NCBI GenBank assembly: GCA_910579335.1
Contig: CAJTUQ010000002.1
Span: 64,282 to 83,552, forward strand
From: an uncultured Dorea sp.
GTDB lineage: Bacteria; Bacillota; Clostridia; Lachnospirales; Lachnospiraceae
Direction: 5' to 3'
DNA length: 19,271 nucleotides
Position numbers and translations under genes: made by a program. Numbering within the stretch: the first letter of the stretch is position 1; each line of letters opens with the position of its first letter. Below the pieces are notes generated by a model. It was not told where the DNA came from and made no database searches. It worked only from the letters and a program-made list of their open reading frames with translations. Positions 6,891 to 14,672 of this stretch are shown piece after piece.

Positions 6891-7406
6891 ATGAATTACG
6901 GGAATATAAAAGAGTGCGATATTGCGGACGGGCCGGGAGTGAGAGTAAGTTTATTTGTGTCAGGGTGCCGCCATCACTGCAAGGGCTGTTTTAATGCCGA
7001 GACTTGGGACTTTGGCTATGGGCGGCCATATACGAAAGAGACGGAGGATAAGATTATCCGGCTTCTTTCACCGGATTATATACAAGGCCTTACGCTTCTT
7101 GGGGGAGAGCCTTTTGAACCGGAAAACCAGAGAGAGCTGGTGAAGCTGTTAAGAAGAGTAAAGAAGGAATATCCGCAGAAAGATATCTGGAGCTATTCCG
7201 GGTATCTTTATGATGTTGATATGATAGAAGGCGGCAGGGCATATACAGAGGTTACAGAGGAGATGCTCTCTTATCTGGACGTGCTGGTGGACGGTCCCTT
7301 TATTGAAGCCCAGAGAGATATCACGCTTAAGTTCAGAGGGAGCAGGAACCAGCGGGTGATACGGCTTGAAGCGGGACGAGACGCAGGGAGGCTGTACGAG
7401 ACGTAG
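6891..7406 (+). CDS. nrdG: Anaerobic ribonucleotide reductase activating protein (radical SAM)
   Basis: NrdG is a radical SAM activase that generates the glycyl radical on NrdD. Its cluster motif is C26-x3-C30-x2-C33 (SGCRHHCKGCFN), followed by the LTLLGGEPFEPEN SAM segment. The chosen ATG at 6891 gives 171 residues, the normal size, and has GGAGAGAGG at 6879-6887 in front. The frame is open further upstream, but those starts fall in the terminator hairpin or lack a ribosome site. Only 45 nt lie between that hairpin and the gene. Expression must therefore come from read-through, an upstream internal promoter or a very compact local one. A second strong terminator follows. Confidence 0.95.
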   Translation: MNYGNIKECDIADGPGVRVSLFVSGCRHHCKGCFNAETWDFGYGRPYTKETEDKIIRLLSPDYIQGLTLLGGEPFEPENQRELVKLLRRVKKEYPQKDIWSYSGYLYDVDMIEGGRAYTEVTEEMLSYLDVLVDGPFIEAQRDITLKFRGSRNQRVIRLEAGRDAGRLYET

Positions 7407-7472
7407 GGAGAAGCATGCGGGTTTGCGCCTGTTGGATGGAGAGAGGATAAAAACAGATACGGGAAACTATGG

Positions 7473-7505
7473 TCCGGGCTGGTATCAAGCAGTCCGGATT
7501 TTTTT
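7473..7505 (+). terminator. Intrinsic terminator after nrdG
   Basis: TCCGGGCTG (7473-7481) pairs with CAGTCCGGA (7490-7498), 9 bp with one G-U pair and an 8-nt loop, followed by seven T residues (7499-7505). It ends the nrd unit before the two-component genes. Confidence 0.85.
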
Positions 7506-7540
7506 ATGCCCTGAGACGCTATCAAAAAAATATGAACCTA

Positions 7541-7546
7541 TATAAT
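7541..7546 (+). promoter_or_regulatory. Possible -10 element of the response-regulator promoter
   Basis: A perfect TATAAT lies 63 nt before the chosen GTG start and just after the nrdG terminator. No good -35 sequence is found at 16-18 nt upstream, so the promoter may need an activator or may lie elsewhere in this AT-rich gap. Confidence 0.35.
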
Positions 7547-7594
7547 AAAAAAACAAACTATTTTAAGCCGGAAAACAAGTATTATATAAGTATA

Positions 7595-7602
7595 AGGGAG
7601 GA
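7595..7602 (+). promoter_or_regulatory. Ribosome binding site supporting the GTG start of the response regulator
   Basis: AGGGAGGA lies 7 nt before GTG 7610. The frame is open further upstream into the terminator, but only this start has a well-placed site. Confidence 0.7.
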
Positions 7603-7609
7603 CAGGCAG

Positions 7610-9241
7610 GTGAATGGAGTGGAAAAAATCAAGATATTTCTTGTAGAGGATGAGATTGTTATAAGAAACGGAATTAAAAACAGTATCGAGTGGGAAAAGG
7701 AAGGCTATGAATTTGTGGGTGAGGCAAGTGACGGCGAGCTTGCCTATCCGATGATTTTAAAGGAGAGGCCGGACATTCTGATTACGGATATCCGGATGCC
7801 GTTTATGGACGGGCTGGAGTTAAGCCGGCTTGTAAAGCAGGAGCTTCCGGATATCCGGATACTTATCCTGAGCGGATACGATGAATTTGATTATGCGAAG
7901 GAGGCAATCAGGCTCGGAGTCACGGAATATCTTTTAAAGCCGGTGAGCGCCTTTAAGCTTTTGGAATCGCTAAAAAAAGTCAGTTCTCTTATCCAGCAGG
8001 AGAGGGAGGAGCGTAAGCTCCTTAAACGTTATGCGGAGGATATGAAGGAAAATACGGAGCATGAAAAGATGAAGTTTTTTGTGCAGCTCATATCAGGAGG
8101 GCTTTCCACGGCAGATGCCATTGATTCCGGCCGACAGTACGGCATGAACCTGAGCGCCCAGGTATATGAAATCATTTTGTTTAAGCTATTTGGAGGGATA
8201 GGGGTAAAGGAGCATGCCGATTCCGTGGTGGATGCGTGCGAGTGTCTGGAAGAGCTGACAGGAAGGATACCGTATATTTACATTTTTCAGAGAGGAATCG
8301 ACGGATGGGCTTTTTTACTGACTGCGGAGGATATGCAGCAGATGGAGCAGAGGACGGACCGTCTTGCAGGACGTATAAGACAGCTGATGGACAATTACGG
8401 CGATTTAGAATACTTTGGCGGAATCGGAAGTCCGGTAATGAGGCTCAGGGAGCTTCCGAAGTCCTTTTGCGAGGCGGACCATGCGTTCTCCGGAAGGTTC
8501 TTAAGCAGGCTGAACCGCATTGTCCGTGTAAGTGAGCTGGAAGGCATGCAGGAGCTTGGCTCTTTTGAAGTGAGGGAGTTCGGGGAATTTGAACGGACGC
8601 GGGAGTCGGTTGAAAAATTTCTGAATAACGGGACTCAGGAGGAGATAGAAGGATTCACAAAGGTATATATGAAGGAAATGCCGGAGGATAATTTCAAATC
8701 TCTTCTGATGCGGCAATATATCGTTATGGACGTATACATAGTCATCATGTCATTCTGTGAGAAAATGGGAATTTCTGATGATGATTTTCAAAAAGAAGCG
8801 GAGAGCTTCAAAGCCGCTATCCAGAATATACACACGGCGGCGGAAATGCAGGAATATATGCGCCGTTTTCTCTACCGGGCGCTTGAGCTTCGGGACATGA
8901 TAAGCGGGCGGAGGTATTCGGATATCATCGGGGCGGCAAAAGAAAAAATAGAGAGCACATATATGCTGGAGGAAATATCCCTCAATACGGTAGCCGCAGG
9001 AGTAGGAATGAGCCCAAGCTATTTCAGCTCCGTATTCAGCAGAGAGATGGGGAAAACCTTCGTGGAATATTTGACAGAAATCCGGATGGACAAAGCAAAG
9101 GAGCTTTTGATGTGCTCTTCTTTGAAAACTTCAGAAATCGGTTATGAGGTGGGGTATAAGGACCCGCATTATTTCAGCTACCTGTTTAAGAAGACCCAGG
9201 GGTGTTCGCCGAAGGATTACCGTGCAAGAAGAAAGGAATAA
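7610..9241 (+). CDS. AraC-family response regulator (YesN-like)
   Basis: This two-component DNA-binding regulator is 543 residues long from the GTG at 7610. The N-terminal receiver domain (about 7-125) has the acidic pair E13-D14, the phosphoacceptor Asp60 in ITDIRMPFMDG, and Lys110 in LLKPV. A poorly conserved central region of about 300 residues follows, as in YesN-type regulators. The last 110 residues form a two-helix-turn-helix AraC domain (ISLNTVAAGVGMSPSYFSSV, then IGYEVGYKDPHYFSYLFKK and the terminal GCSPKDYR). The cognate kinase gene starts 6 nt downstream, and an ABC sugar importer follows. It most likely activates that importer when the kinase detects substrate. The exact operator is unknown. 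Confidence 0.93.
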   Translation: MNGVEKIKIFLVEDEIVIRNGIKNSIEWEKEGYEFVGEASDGELAYPMILKERPDILITDIRMPFMDGLELSRLVKQELPDIRILILSGYDEFDYAKEAIRLGVTEYLLKPVSAFKLLESLKKVSSLIQQEREERKLLKRYAEDMKENTEHEKMKFFVQLISGGLSTADAIDSGRQYGMNLSAQVYEIILFKLFGGIGVKEHADSVVDACECLEELTGRIPYIYIFQRGIDGWAFLLTAEDMQQMEQRTDRLAGRIRQLMDNYGDLEYFGGIGSPVMRLRELPKSFCEADHAFSGRFLSRLNRIVRVSELEGMQELGSFEVREFGEFERTRESVEKFLNNGTQEEIEGFTKVYMKEMPEDNFKSLLMRQYIVMDVYIVIMSFCEKMGISDDDFQKEAESFKAAIQNIHTAAEMQEYMRRFLYRALELRDMISGRRYSDIIGAAKEKIESTYMLEEISLNTVAAGVGMSPSYFSSVFSREMGKTFVEYLTEIRMDKAKELLMCSSLKTSEIGYEVGYKDPHYFSYLFKKTQGCSPKDYRARRKE

Positions 9242-9247
9242 AAAGAT

Positions 9248-10732
9248 ATGAGAAAGCACTTGAAGACATCTTTGAACCAGAGGATGATAATGATTTCCCT
9301 TACCGTGTTTATGCCGATGCTCTTTGTGATGATTTATCTATTAGTTTCGCTGTCGAATGCAACGGACGCTTACAGTGAGATTACCCACAACATCGTATAT
9401 GCAAACCAGTATACGCAGGATTTTAAAGGCCGCATCGATTATAGCATGTACATGGCTGTCATCAACCAGAAAAGCGTCGACGAGTTGGGGGACGGCGAAA
9501 TGCTTGTAAACGGTTACGTCACAGTGAATCCTTATAAATATATCGACGAGATGGAGCGTGCGTGCGACCGGATGTCTGAGTGGGCGACAGTGGCTACAAG
9601 CCGCAACCGTATCAGGCGCGTAAAAAACACGCTGCGCTCTCTTGAAAAATGTGTGGAAACGCTGGAGGCAGGAAAACACGGCGACTGGATGTATCAGGAA
9701 CAGATGGAATATTTCGACGGAAACATTAAGAACCTGACTACGCTGATTCGGGAAGGGATACAGGATTACATATACATAGAAACGACAAATTATGAAAATG
9801 TCAGAGAGGCGCTGGACGTGAAGATGCGCCAGAGCTTTATGGTATGCGGCATGGTATCCGTATTTGCAATCTTTGTAGCCGGTTATATGACGATTCAGGC
9901 GACAAGAAGCGTCACGGTGCCTATCCGGGAACTCTGCGACATGACAGAGAAGGTGGCGGAGGGTGATTTTTCCGTCCGGACGAGGAAAGCGGATATGGAC
10001 GAAATAGGCGTGCTGTCTCAGAGCTTTAATGAGATGACGGAGGAAATAGGAACATTAGTCGAGGACATCAAGCAGCAGCAGGTGAACCTCCATCTTACGG
10101 AGACAAAGCTTTTACAGGCGCAGATTAACCCGCACTTTTTATATAATACGCTGGACACGATTGTCTGGCTGGCGGAGGAGCACAAGACAAATGAAGTAGT
10201 CAATATGGTCACGGCGCTTTCCAGTTTTTTCCGGACGACGCTTAGCAAGGGCAGGGATTTTATCACGGTTGAGGAAGAGGAGTCCCATATCCGAAGCTAT
10301 TTGGAAATCCAGCAGTTTCGATATCAGGATATTTTAGACTACCGTATAGAAATCAATGAAGAACTGCGCGGATATGTACTGCCGAAACTGACGCTGCAGC
10401 CATTGGTGGAAAATGCCTTGTATCATGGCATTAAGAATAAGAGAGGAAAGGGAATGATATGGATTACCGGAGAGAAGGACGGCGAGGCTATGATTTTCAA
10501 GGTGCGCGACAACGGAAAAGGCATGACGGCAGAAAGGCTTGCACAGCTGCGAAGCAATATACAAAAAGAAAAGCCGGATAACAATGTAAACAGCTTTGGA
10601 GTTATAAATGTTAACCAGAGGATACGCCATTATTATGGAAAGGAGTACGGCCTGACCTATGCAAGCCGTCCGGATAAAGGAACAGAGGTGACTGTGCGGA
10701 TGCGTGCGGAAAATATTCAACCTTTTGTGTAA
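9248..10732 (+). CDS. Sensor histidine kinase (YesM-like, HisKA_7TM-independent LytS/YesM class)
   Basis: This 494-residue membrane kinase should pair with the preceding regulator. It has an N-terminal membrane helix (about 14-36), an extracellular sensor region (about 37-195), a second helix (about 197-217) and a HAMP linker (TVPIRELCDMTEKVAEGDF and onward). The kinase domain of the YesM/LytS type has QINPHFLYNTLDT with the phosphorylated His296. The ATP-binding domain has Asn389 in PLVENALYHG and the VRDNGKGM glycine box, and GVINVNQR near the end. The small extracellular domain suggests it senses a ligand, possibly through the neighbouring sugar-binding lipoprotein, but this is inference. 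No terminator separates it from the transporter, only a 140-nt AT-rich gap. Confidence 0.93.
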   Translation: MRKHLKTSLNQRMIMISLTVFMPMLFVMIYLLVSLSNATDAYSEITHNIVYANQYTQDFKGRIDYSMYMAVINQKSVDELGDGEMLVNGYVTVNPYKYIDEMERACDRMSEWATVATSRNRIRRVKNTLRSLEKCVETLEAGKHGDWMYQEQMEYFDGNIKNLTTLIREGIQDYIYIETTNYENVREALDVKMRQSFMVCGMVSVFAIFVAGYMTIQATRSVTVPIRELCDMTEKVAEGDFSVRTRKADMDEIGVLSQSFNEMTEEIGTLVEDIKQQQVNLHLTETKLLQAQINPHFLYNTLDTIVWLAEEHKTNEVVNMVTALSSFFRTTLSKGRDFITVEEEESHIRSYLEIQQFRYQDILDYRIEINEELRGYVLPKLTLQPLVENALYHGIKNKRGKGMIWITGEKDGEAMIFKVRDNGKGMTAERLAQLRSNIQKEKPDNNVNSFGVINVNQRIRHYYGKEYGLTYASRPDKGTEVTVRMRAENIQPFV

Positions 10733-10858
10733 AAAATCAAACTTTTAATAAAAAATCATAAAAAAATGTAAAAACTGGAAATGAATTTCTGTTTATCGTT
10801 TGTTCATAATATTTTAACATATTATCAAGATGATTGACGCGTAGTCAACCAAAGAAAA
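10733..10858 (+). promoter_or_regulatory. AT-rich control region before the binding-protein gene
   Basis: The gap lacks a terminator and is very AT-rich. TAAAAAATCA occurs at 10730-10739 and again at 10749-10758, start to start 19 bp, a spacing suited to an AraC-type dimer. Candidate -10 sequences are CATAAT (10805-10810) and TATTAT (10820-10825), both with poor -35 regions, as expected for an activated promoter. An inverted repeat TTGAC-N5-GTCAA lies at 10834-10848. No single promoter can be fixed by eye. Confidence 0.4.
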
Positions 10859-10864
10859 AGGAGG
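10859..10864 (+). promoter_or_regulatory. Ribosome binding site fixing the binding-protein start
   Basis: AGGAGG lies 8 nt before ATG 10873 and only 2 nt before the in-frame ATG 10867, so 10873 is the preferred start. The 13-nt context AAGGAGGATATGA is identical to that before the small PFL gene (2071-2083). Confidence 0.75.
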
Positions 10865-10872
10865 ATATGAGA

Positions 10873-11940
10873 ATGAAAAGAAAATTAATAGCAGCTTTGA
10901 TGGCTACAGCAATGACTGCTGCACTTGCAGTTGGATGCGGCGGGAATGGCGGCGGCAGTTCTTCCGAAGGTTCCGACGAGGGCTCCAAAGAGGGCGGCAG
11001 TGATGTGATTACGGTTGGTTTTGCACAGGTTGGCGCTGAGTCCGACTGGCGTACGGCGAACTCTGAATCTATGAAGGAGACGTTCAGCGAGGCAAACGGA
11101 TATGAGCTTATCTTTGACGACGCTCAGCAGAAGCAGGAGAACCAGATTACGGCAATCCGCAACTTCATCCAGCAGGAAGTTGATTACATAGTTCTTGCAC
11201 CTGTTACAGAGACAGGATGGGATACCGTTCTTCAGGAAGCGAAGGATGCGGACATCCCGGTTATTACAGTTGACCGTATGGTAGACGTGTCTGACGACAG
11301 CTTGTTTGTGTCTTATGTAGGCGGAAACTTCCAGCTTGAGGGCGCTAAGGCGTGCGAGTGGCTGAAGGCATATGCAGACGCCAAAGGATTGAAAGAGCTG
11401 AATATTGCGCACATTCAGGGGACAATCGGCGCATCTGCACAGATTGGCCGTACAGAGGGTCTTGAGAATGCGGCAAAAGAGTACGGATGGAACATCGTGG
11501 CTCAGCAGACCGGCGAGTTTACACAGGCAAAGGGACAGGAAGTTATGGAGTCCATGTTAAAGCAGCATGATAACATCAACGTTGTATACTGTGAGAACGA
11601 CAACGAGGCATTCGGAGCTATCGATGCAATCAAGGCGGCAGGAAAGACAGTCGGCCCGGACGGAGACATCCTTGTAATTTCTTTTGATACAGTTAAGGCT
11701 GGCATCGAGGCTACCTTGTCAGGCGACATTATCTGTAACGTAGAGTGCAACCCGCTTCACGGACCGCGCGTGGCAGAGCTTATTAAAAAGCTTGAGGCAG
11801 GCGAGGAGCTTGAAAAGATTGCATATGTAGATGAAGGAATCTATGCGCACGGCGCAGATGTTGCCAAGGTTACAGTTGACGGAACGGATTACGAGGTAAC
11901 GGAAGTAACACAGGAAGTTATCGACGGACGTAAATACTAA
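10873..11940 (+). CDS. ytfQ: Sugar-binding lipoprotein of an ABC importer (YtfQ-like, galactofuranose type)
   Basis: This is the extracellular substrate receptor of the importer encoded downstream, 355 residues long. It begins with a lipoprotein signal peptide: positive MKRK, a hydrophobic stretch, and LAVGC with Cys22 as the lipid anchor. A Gly/Ser/Glu-rich linker follows. The periplasmic-binding-protein fold starts at VGFAQVGAESDWR, which closely resembles the E. coli YtfQ sequence, as do QQKQENQITAIRNF, APVTETGW, IQGTIGASAQIGR and GQEVMESM. YtfQ binds galactofuranose, so a furanose sugar is the best guess; another pentose or hexose is possible. A structured RNA gap of 157 nt separates it from the ATPase gene, common where the receptor is needed in excess. 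Confidence 0.88.
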   Translation: MKRKLIAALMATAMTAALAVGCGGNGGGSSSEGSDEGSKEGGSDVITVGFAQVGAESDWRTANSESMKETFSEANGYELIFDDAQQKQENQITAIRNFIQQEVDYIVLAPVTETGWDTVLQEAKDADIPVITVDRMVDVSDDSLFVSYVGGNFQLEGAKACEWLKAYADAKGLKELNIAHIQGTIGASAQIGRTEGLENAAKEYGWNIVAQQTGEFTQAKGQEVMESMLKQHDNINVVYCENDNEAFGAIDAIKAAGKTVGPDGDILVISFDTVKAGIEATLSGDIICNVECNPLHGPRVAELIKKLEAGEELEKIAYVDEGIYAHGADVAKVTVDGTDYEVTEVTQEVIDGRKY

Positions 11941-11964
11941 AAAGCATCTTTCTAAGAATGCGAT

Positions 11965-11982
11965 AGGAAATGGAGATTTCCT
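11965..11982 (+). other. Intercistronic hairpin A after the binding-protein gene
   Basis: AGGAAAT (11965-11971) and ATTTCCT (11976-11982) form a perfect 7-bp stem with a GGAG loop, 24 nt after the stop codon. No T-tract follows. The right arm can alternatively pair with 12054-12064. Confidence 0.6.
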
Positions 11983-11993
11983 GTTTGAGTAAA

Positions 11994-12042
11994 AGGGCGC
12001 GGCAGGACAGGAGGGAAAAGACCCGACATTCTGCGGCGCTCT
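11994..12042 (+). other. Intercistronic hairpin B
   Basis: AGGGCGCGGCAG (11994-12005) pairs with CTGCGGCGCTCT (12031-12042) in 12 positions with one G-G mismatch and one G-U pair. A 25-nt loop contains a possible inner GGG/CCC pairing. The following CTTTACG is a poor U-tract, so it is at most a weak terminator; mRNA stabilisation or attenuation is as likely. Confidence 0.55.
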
Positions 12043-12097
12043 CTTTACGTCCAAAACAGGAAATTTACGGGTAGAAAGGAAAGCAGGTGAGCCTGAT

Positions 12098-13615
12098 ATG
12101 GAACAAAATATTGTATTGACCATGCGGGATATTTCCAAGACGTTTCCGGGTGTAAAAGCTTTGCAGCACGTGGATTTTACTCTCAGGGAGGGTGAGATCC
12201 ATGCGCTGATGGGAGAGAACGGAGCGGGGAAATCCACATTGATTAAGGTTCTTACCGGCGTACATGATTTTGAGGCCGGCGAGATTAAAATGGCGGGAAA
12301 CAATGCGCCCATTGTCAACAAGTCGCCTCAGGATGCGCAGAATAACGGAATCAGTACCGTGTATCAGGAGGTAAACCTTTGTCCGAACCTTACGGTCGCA
12401 GAAAACCTTTTTATCGGCCGTGAGACGAGAAAAGCAGGATTTATCGACTGGAAAACGATGAATAAAAAGTCTTCGGAACTGCTGAAGAGTCTTGATATAG
12501 ATGCCGGCGCGACGGATAAGCTTGAGGAATGCTCGCTGGCAAAACAGCAGATGATAGCCATCGCGCGTGCAGTTGATATGAAATGTAAGGTGCTGATTCT
12601 CGATGAGCCGACCTCTTCGCTGGATGACGATGAGGTTGAAAAGCTGTTTGTACTTATGAGAAAACTTCGGGGAGAGGGCGTCGGCATTATATTTGTAACT
12701 CATTTTCTTGAGCAGGTATATGCGGTATGCGACCGTATTACCGTATTAAGAAATGGAGAGCTGGTGGGCGAATATGAGACAAAGGACCTTCCGAGAGTGA
12801 TGCTTGTGGCAAAGATGATGGGGAAGGACTTTGACGACTTGGCGGACATCAAGAGCGCCCACGGTGAGCTTAAGGAGTTTATCCCGGTAGTTGAGGCGGA
12901 GGGAATCGGAAGAAAGGGAAGCATAAAGCCGTTTGATTTCGCCGTTCATAAAGGAGAAGTCGTAGGTCTTACGGGACTTTTGGGTTCCGGGCGTTCTGAG
13001 CTTGTGCGTGCAATCTACGGTGCGGATAAGCCGGACAGCGGGAAGCTTAAGGTGAACGGAAAGGAAACAAAAATCAATACGCCTCTTGACGCCATGAAAC
13101 TTGGTATGGCATATCTGCCGGAGGACAGGAAAAAAGACGGAATTATCGCGGACTTGTCCGTGAGGGAGAACATTATCATTGCGCTTCAGGCAAAAAAGGG
13201 CATGTTTCATCTGATGAGCCGAAAAGAAATGGAAGAGGCGGCGGACAAATATATTGAGATGCTGCAGGTAAAGACGGCGGGCCGTGAGACGCCGATTAAA
13301 AGTCTTTCGGGAGGGAACCAGCAGAAGGTTATTATCGGAAGATGGCTTTTGACAAATCCGGAATATCTGATTCTTGACGAGCCGACCCGTGGTATTGACA
13401 TCGGGACAAAGACAGAGATACAGAAGCTGGTGCTTGATTTGGCGGACAAGGGAATGGCCGTGACATTTATTTCTTCAGAGGTGGAAGAGATGCTCCGTAC
13501 GTGTTCCCGCATGGGCGTGCTGAGGGATGGACGGAAAGTGGGCGAGCTCTCAGGAGATGAGCTTACCCAGGAAGGTATTATGAAAGCGATTGCAGGAGGT
13601 GAGGGCGATGAATAA
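12098..13615 (+). CDS. ytfR: Sugar ABC importer ATPase with two ATP-binding domains (YtfR-like)
   Basis: This cytoplasmic ATPase powers the importer. Its 505 residues contain two fused nucleotide-binding domains, the normal form for ribose/galactose-type importers. Domain 1 has Walker A GENGAGKST (39-47, Lys45), the atypical signature SLAKQQM (146-152) and Walker B VLILDEPTSSLD. Domain 2 has the degenerate Walker A GLLGSGRSE, signature LSGGNQQ (403-409) and YLILDEPTRGID. The degenerate signature in domain 1 matches E. coli YtfR. AGGTGA (12085-12090) precedes the ATG by 7 nt. It overlaps the next gene by 8 nt, indicating coupled translation. The substrate is inferred from the whole set of four proteins. 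Confidence 0.93.
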   Translation: MEQNIVLTMRDISKTFPGVKALQHVDFTLREGEIHALMGENGAGKSTLIKVLTGVHDFEAGEIKMAGNNAPIVNKSPQDAQNNGISTVYQEVNLCPNLTVAENLFIGRETRKAGFIDWKTMNKKSSELLKSLDIDAGATDKLEECSLAKQQMIAIARAVDMKCKVLILDEPTSSLDDDEVEKLFVLMRKLRGEGVGIIFVTHFLEQVYAVCDRITVLRNGELVGEYETKDLPRVMLVAKMMGKDFDDLADIKSAHGELKEFIPVVEAEGIGRKGSIKPFDFAVHKGEVVGLTGLLGSGRSELVRAIYGADKPDSGKLKVNGKETKINTPLDAMKLGMAYLPEDRKKDGIIADLSVRENIIIALQAKKGMFHLMSRKEMEEAADKYIEMLQVKTAGRETPIKSLSGGNQQKVIIGRWLLTNPEYLILDEPTRGIDIGTKTEIQKLVLDLADKGMAVTFISSEVEEMLRTCSRMGVLRDGRKVGELSGDELTQEGIMKAIAGGEGDE

Positions 13616-14672
13616 AAATGGTTTTGACATGAAAAAGCTTACATCTATGCGCTTATTCCTGCCAATCGTATGTCTGATTGCCATGCTGATTGTGGCGGCG
13701 GTTACGATTCCGGGGTTCTTTAAAATCTCCATTACAAACGGAGTGCTCTACGGATATCCGATAGATGTTGTAAACCGTGCATCGGAGCTTGCGATTCTGG
13801 CAGTCGGCATGACGCTTGTTACGGCGGCTTCCGGCGGGCAGGACATCAGCGTGGGTGCGGTGATGGCGGTTGCAGGCGCAGTGTGCTGCCAGATTCTTTC
13901 CGGCGGAGAGGTGTCTGTCACAAAGCTTGCGGCACCGCTTCTTTTGGCGATGCTGGCAGGTATTGTCGTAGCAGGAGTATGCGGACTGTTTAACGGAGTA
14001 TTAGTGTCGTATCTAGATATCCAGCCGATGGTTGCAACGCTGATTTTATTTACCGCAGGACGCGGAATTGCGCAGCTGGTTACAAAGGGACAGATTACGT
14101 ATGTCCGTGTAGATTCTTATATGGTGGCGGGCGGATATGTGGGCGCAGTTCCGACACCGATTATTATTGCGGCGATCGTAGTTGTAATTGCGTATGTTGT
14201 ATTAAAGAAGACGGCGCTGGGACTTTACATTGAAAGTGTCGGCATCAATGGCAACGCCTCCCGTCTTGTCGGATTAAATTCCAGAAGGATAAAGCTTCTT
14301 ACCTATGTGCTTTGCGGGCTTTTGGCGGGCGTTGCGGGAATCGTGGCATCCAGCCGCATCTACTCCGCAGATGCCAACAATCTGGGCTTAAACCTTGAGA
14401 TGGACGCAATTCTTGCAGTTGCGCTGGGCGGCAATATCTTAAGCGGCGGCAAGTTCAGCCTGATGGGTTCCGTTATCGGGGCAGCGACGATTCAGACGTT
14501 GTCGACTTCATTGTATGCGATGGGCGTGTCAGGAGATCAGCTGCCGGTATACAAAGCAATTGTCGTTATCATCATCGTTGTACTGCAAAGTCCGGTATTT
14601 AAAAAATACACGGCCGGACTGAAGGCAAAGAAAACCGTGCCGAAAGCAGCGGCGGAAGGAGGTAATCAGTAA
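13608..14672 (+). CDS. ytfT: Sugar ABC importer permease 1 (YtfT-like)
   Basis: This is an integral membrane permease of the BPD_transp_2 type, 354 residues long, with about 8-10 hydrophobic segments. The diagnostic segment LAILAVGMTLVTAASGGQDI followed by SVGAVMAVAGAV is present. IQPMVATLILFTAGRGIAQL, KTALGLYIESVGIN and SADANNLGLNLEMDAILAV align well with E. coli YtfT. The start at 13608 is inside the end of the ATPase gene and is served by AGGAGGTGA (13594-13602); an upstream in-frame start would lie deeper in that gene. Its stop shares one base with the next start codon. It pairs with the following permease to form the membrane channel. Confidence 0.9.
   Translation: MNKNGFDMKKLTSMRLFLPIVCLIAMLIVAAVTIPGFFKISITNGVLYGYPIDVVNRASELAILAVGMTLVTAASGGQDISVGAVMAVAGAVCCQILSGGEVSVTKLAAPLLLAMLAGIVVAGVCGLFNGVLVSYLDIQPMVATLILFTAGRGIAQLVTKGQITYVRVDSYMVAGGYVGAVPTPIIIAAIVVVIAYVVLKKTALGLYIESVGINGNASRLVGLNSRRIKLLTYVLCGLLAGVAGIVASSRIYSADANNLGLNLEMDAILAVALGGNILSGGKFSLMGSVIGAATIQTLSTSLYAMGVSGDQLPVYKAIVVIIIVVLQSPVFKKYTAGLKAKKTVPKAAAEGGNQ

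Noticed and set aside
7469..7609. N-terminal extension of the response regulator
   Set aside because: The frame is open, but it begins in the nrdG terminator, would add about 47 Lys/Asn/Tyr-rich residues before the receiver domain, and has no ribosome site. GTG 7610 fits the domain boundary.
10834..10872. TTG start at 10834 for the sugar-binding protein
   Set aside because: It would add 13 charged residues before the lipoprotein signal peptide, and the AGGAGG at 10859-10864 lies after it.
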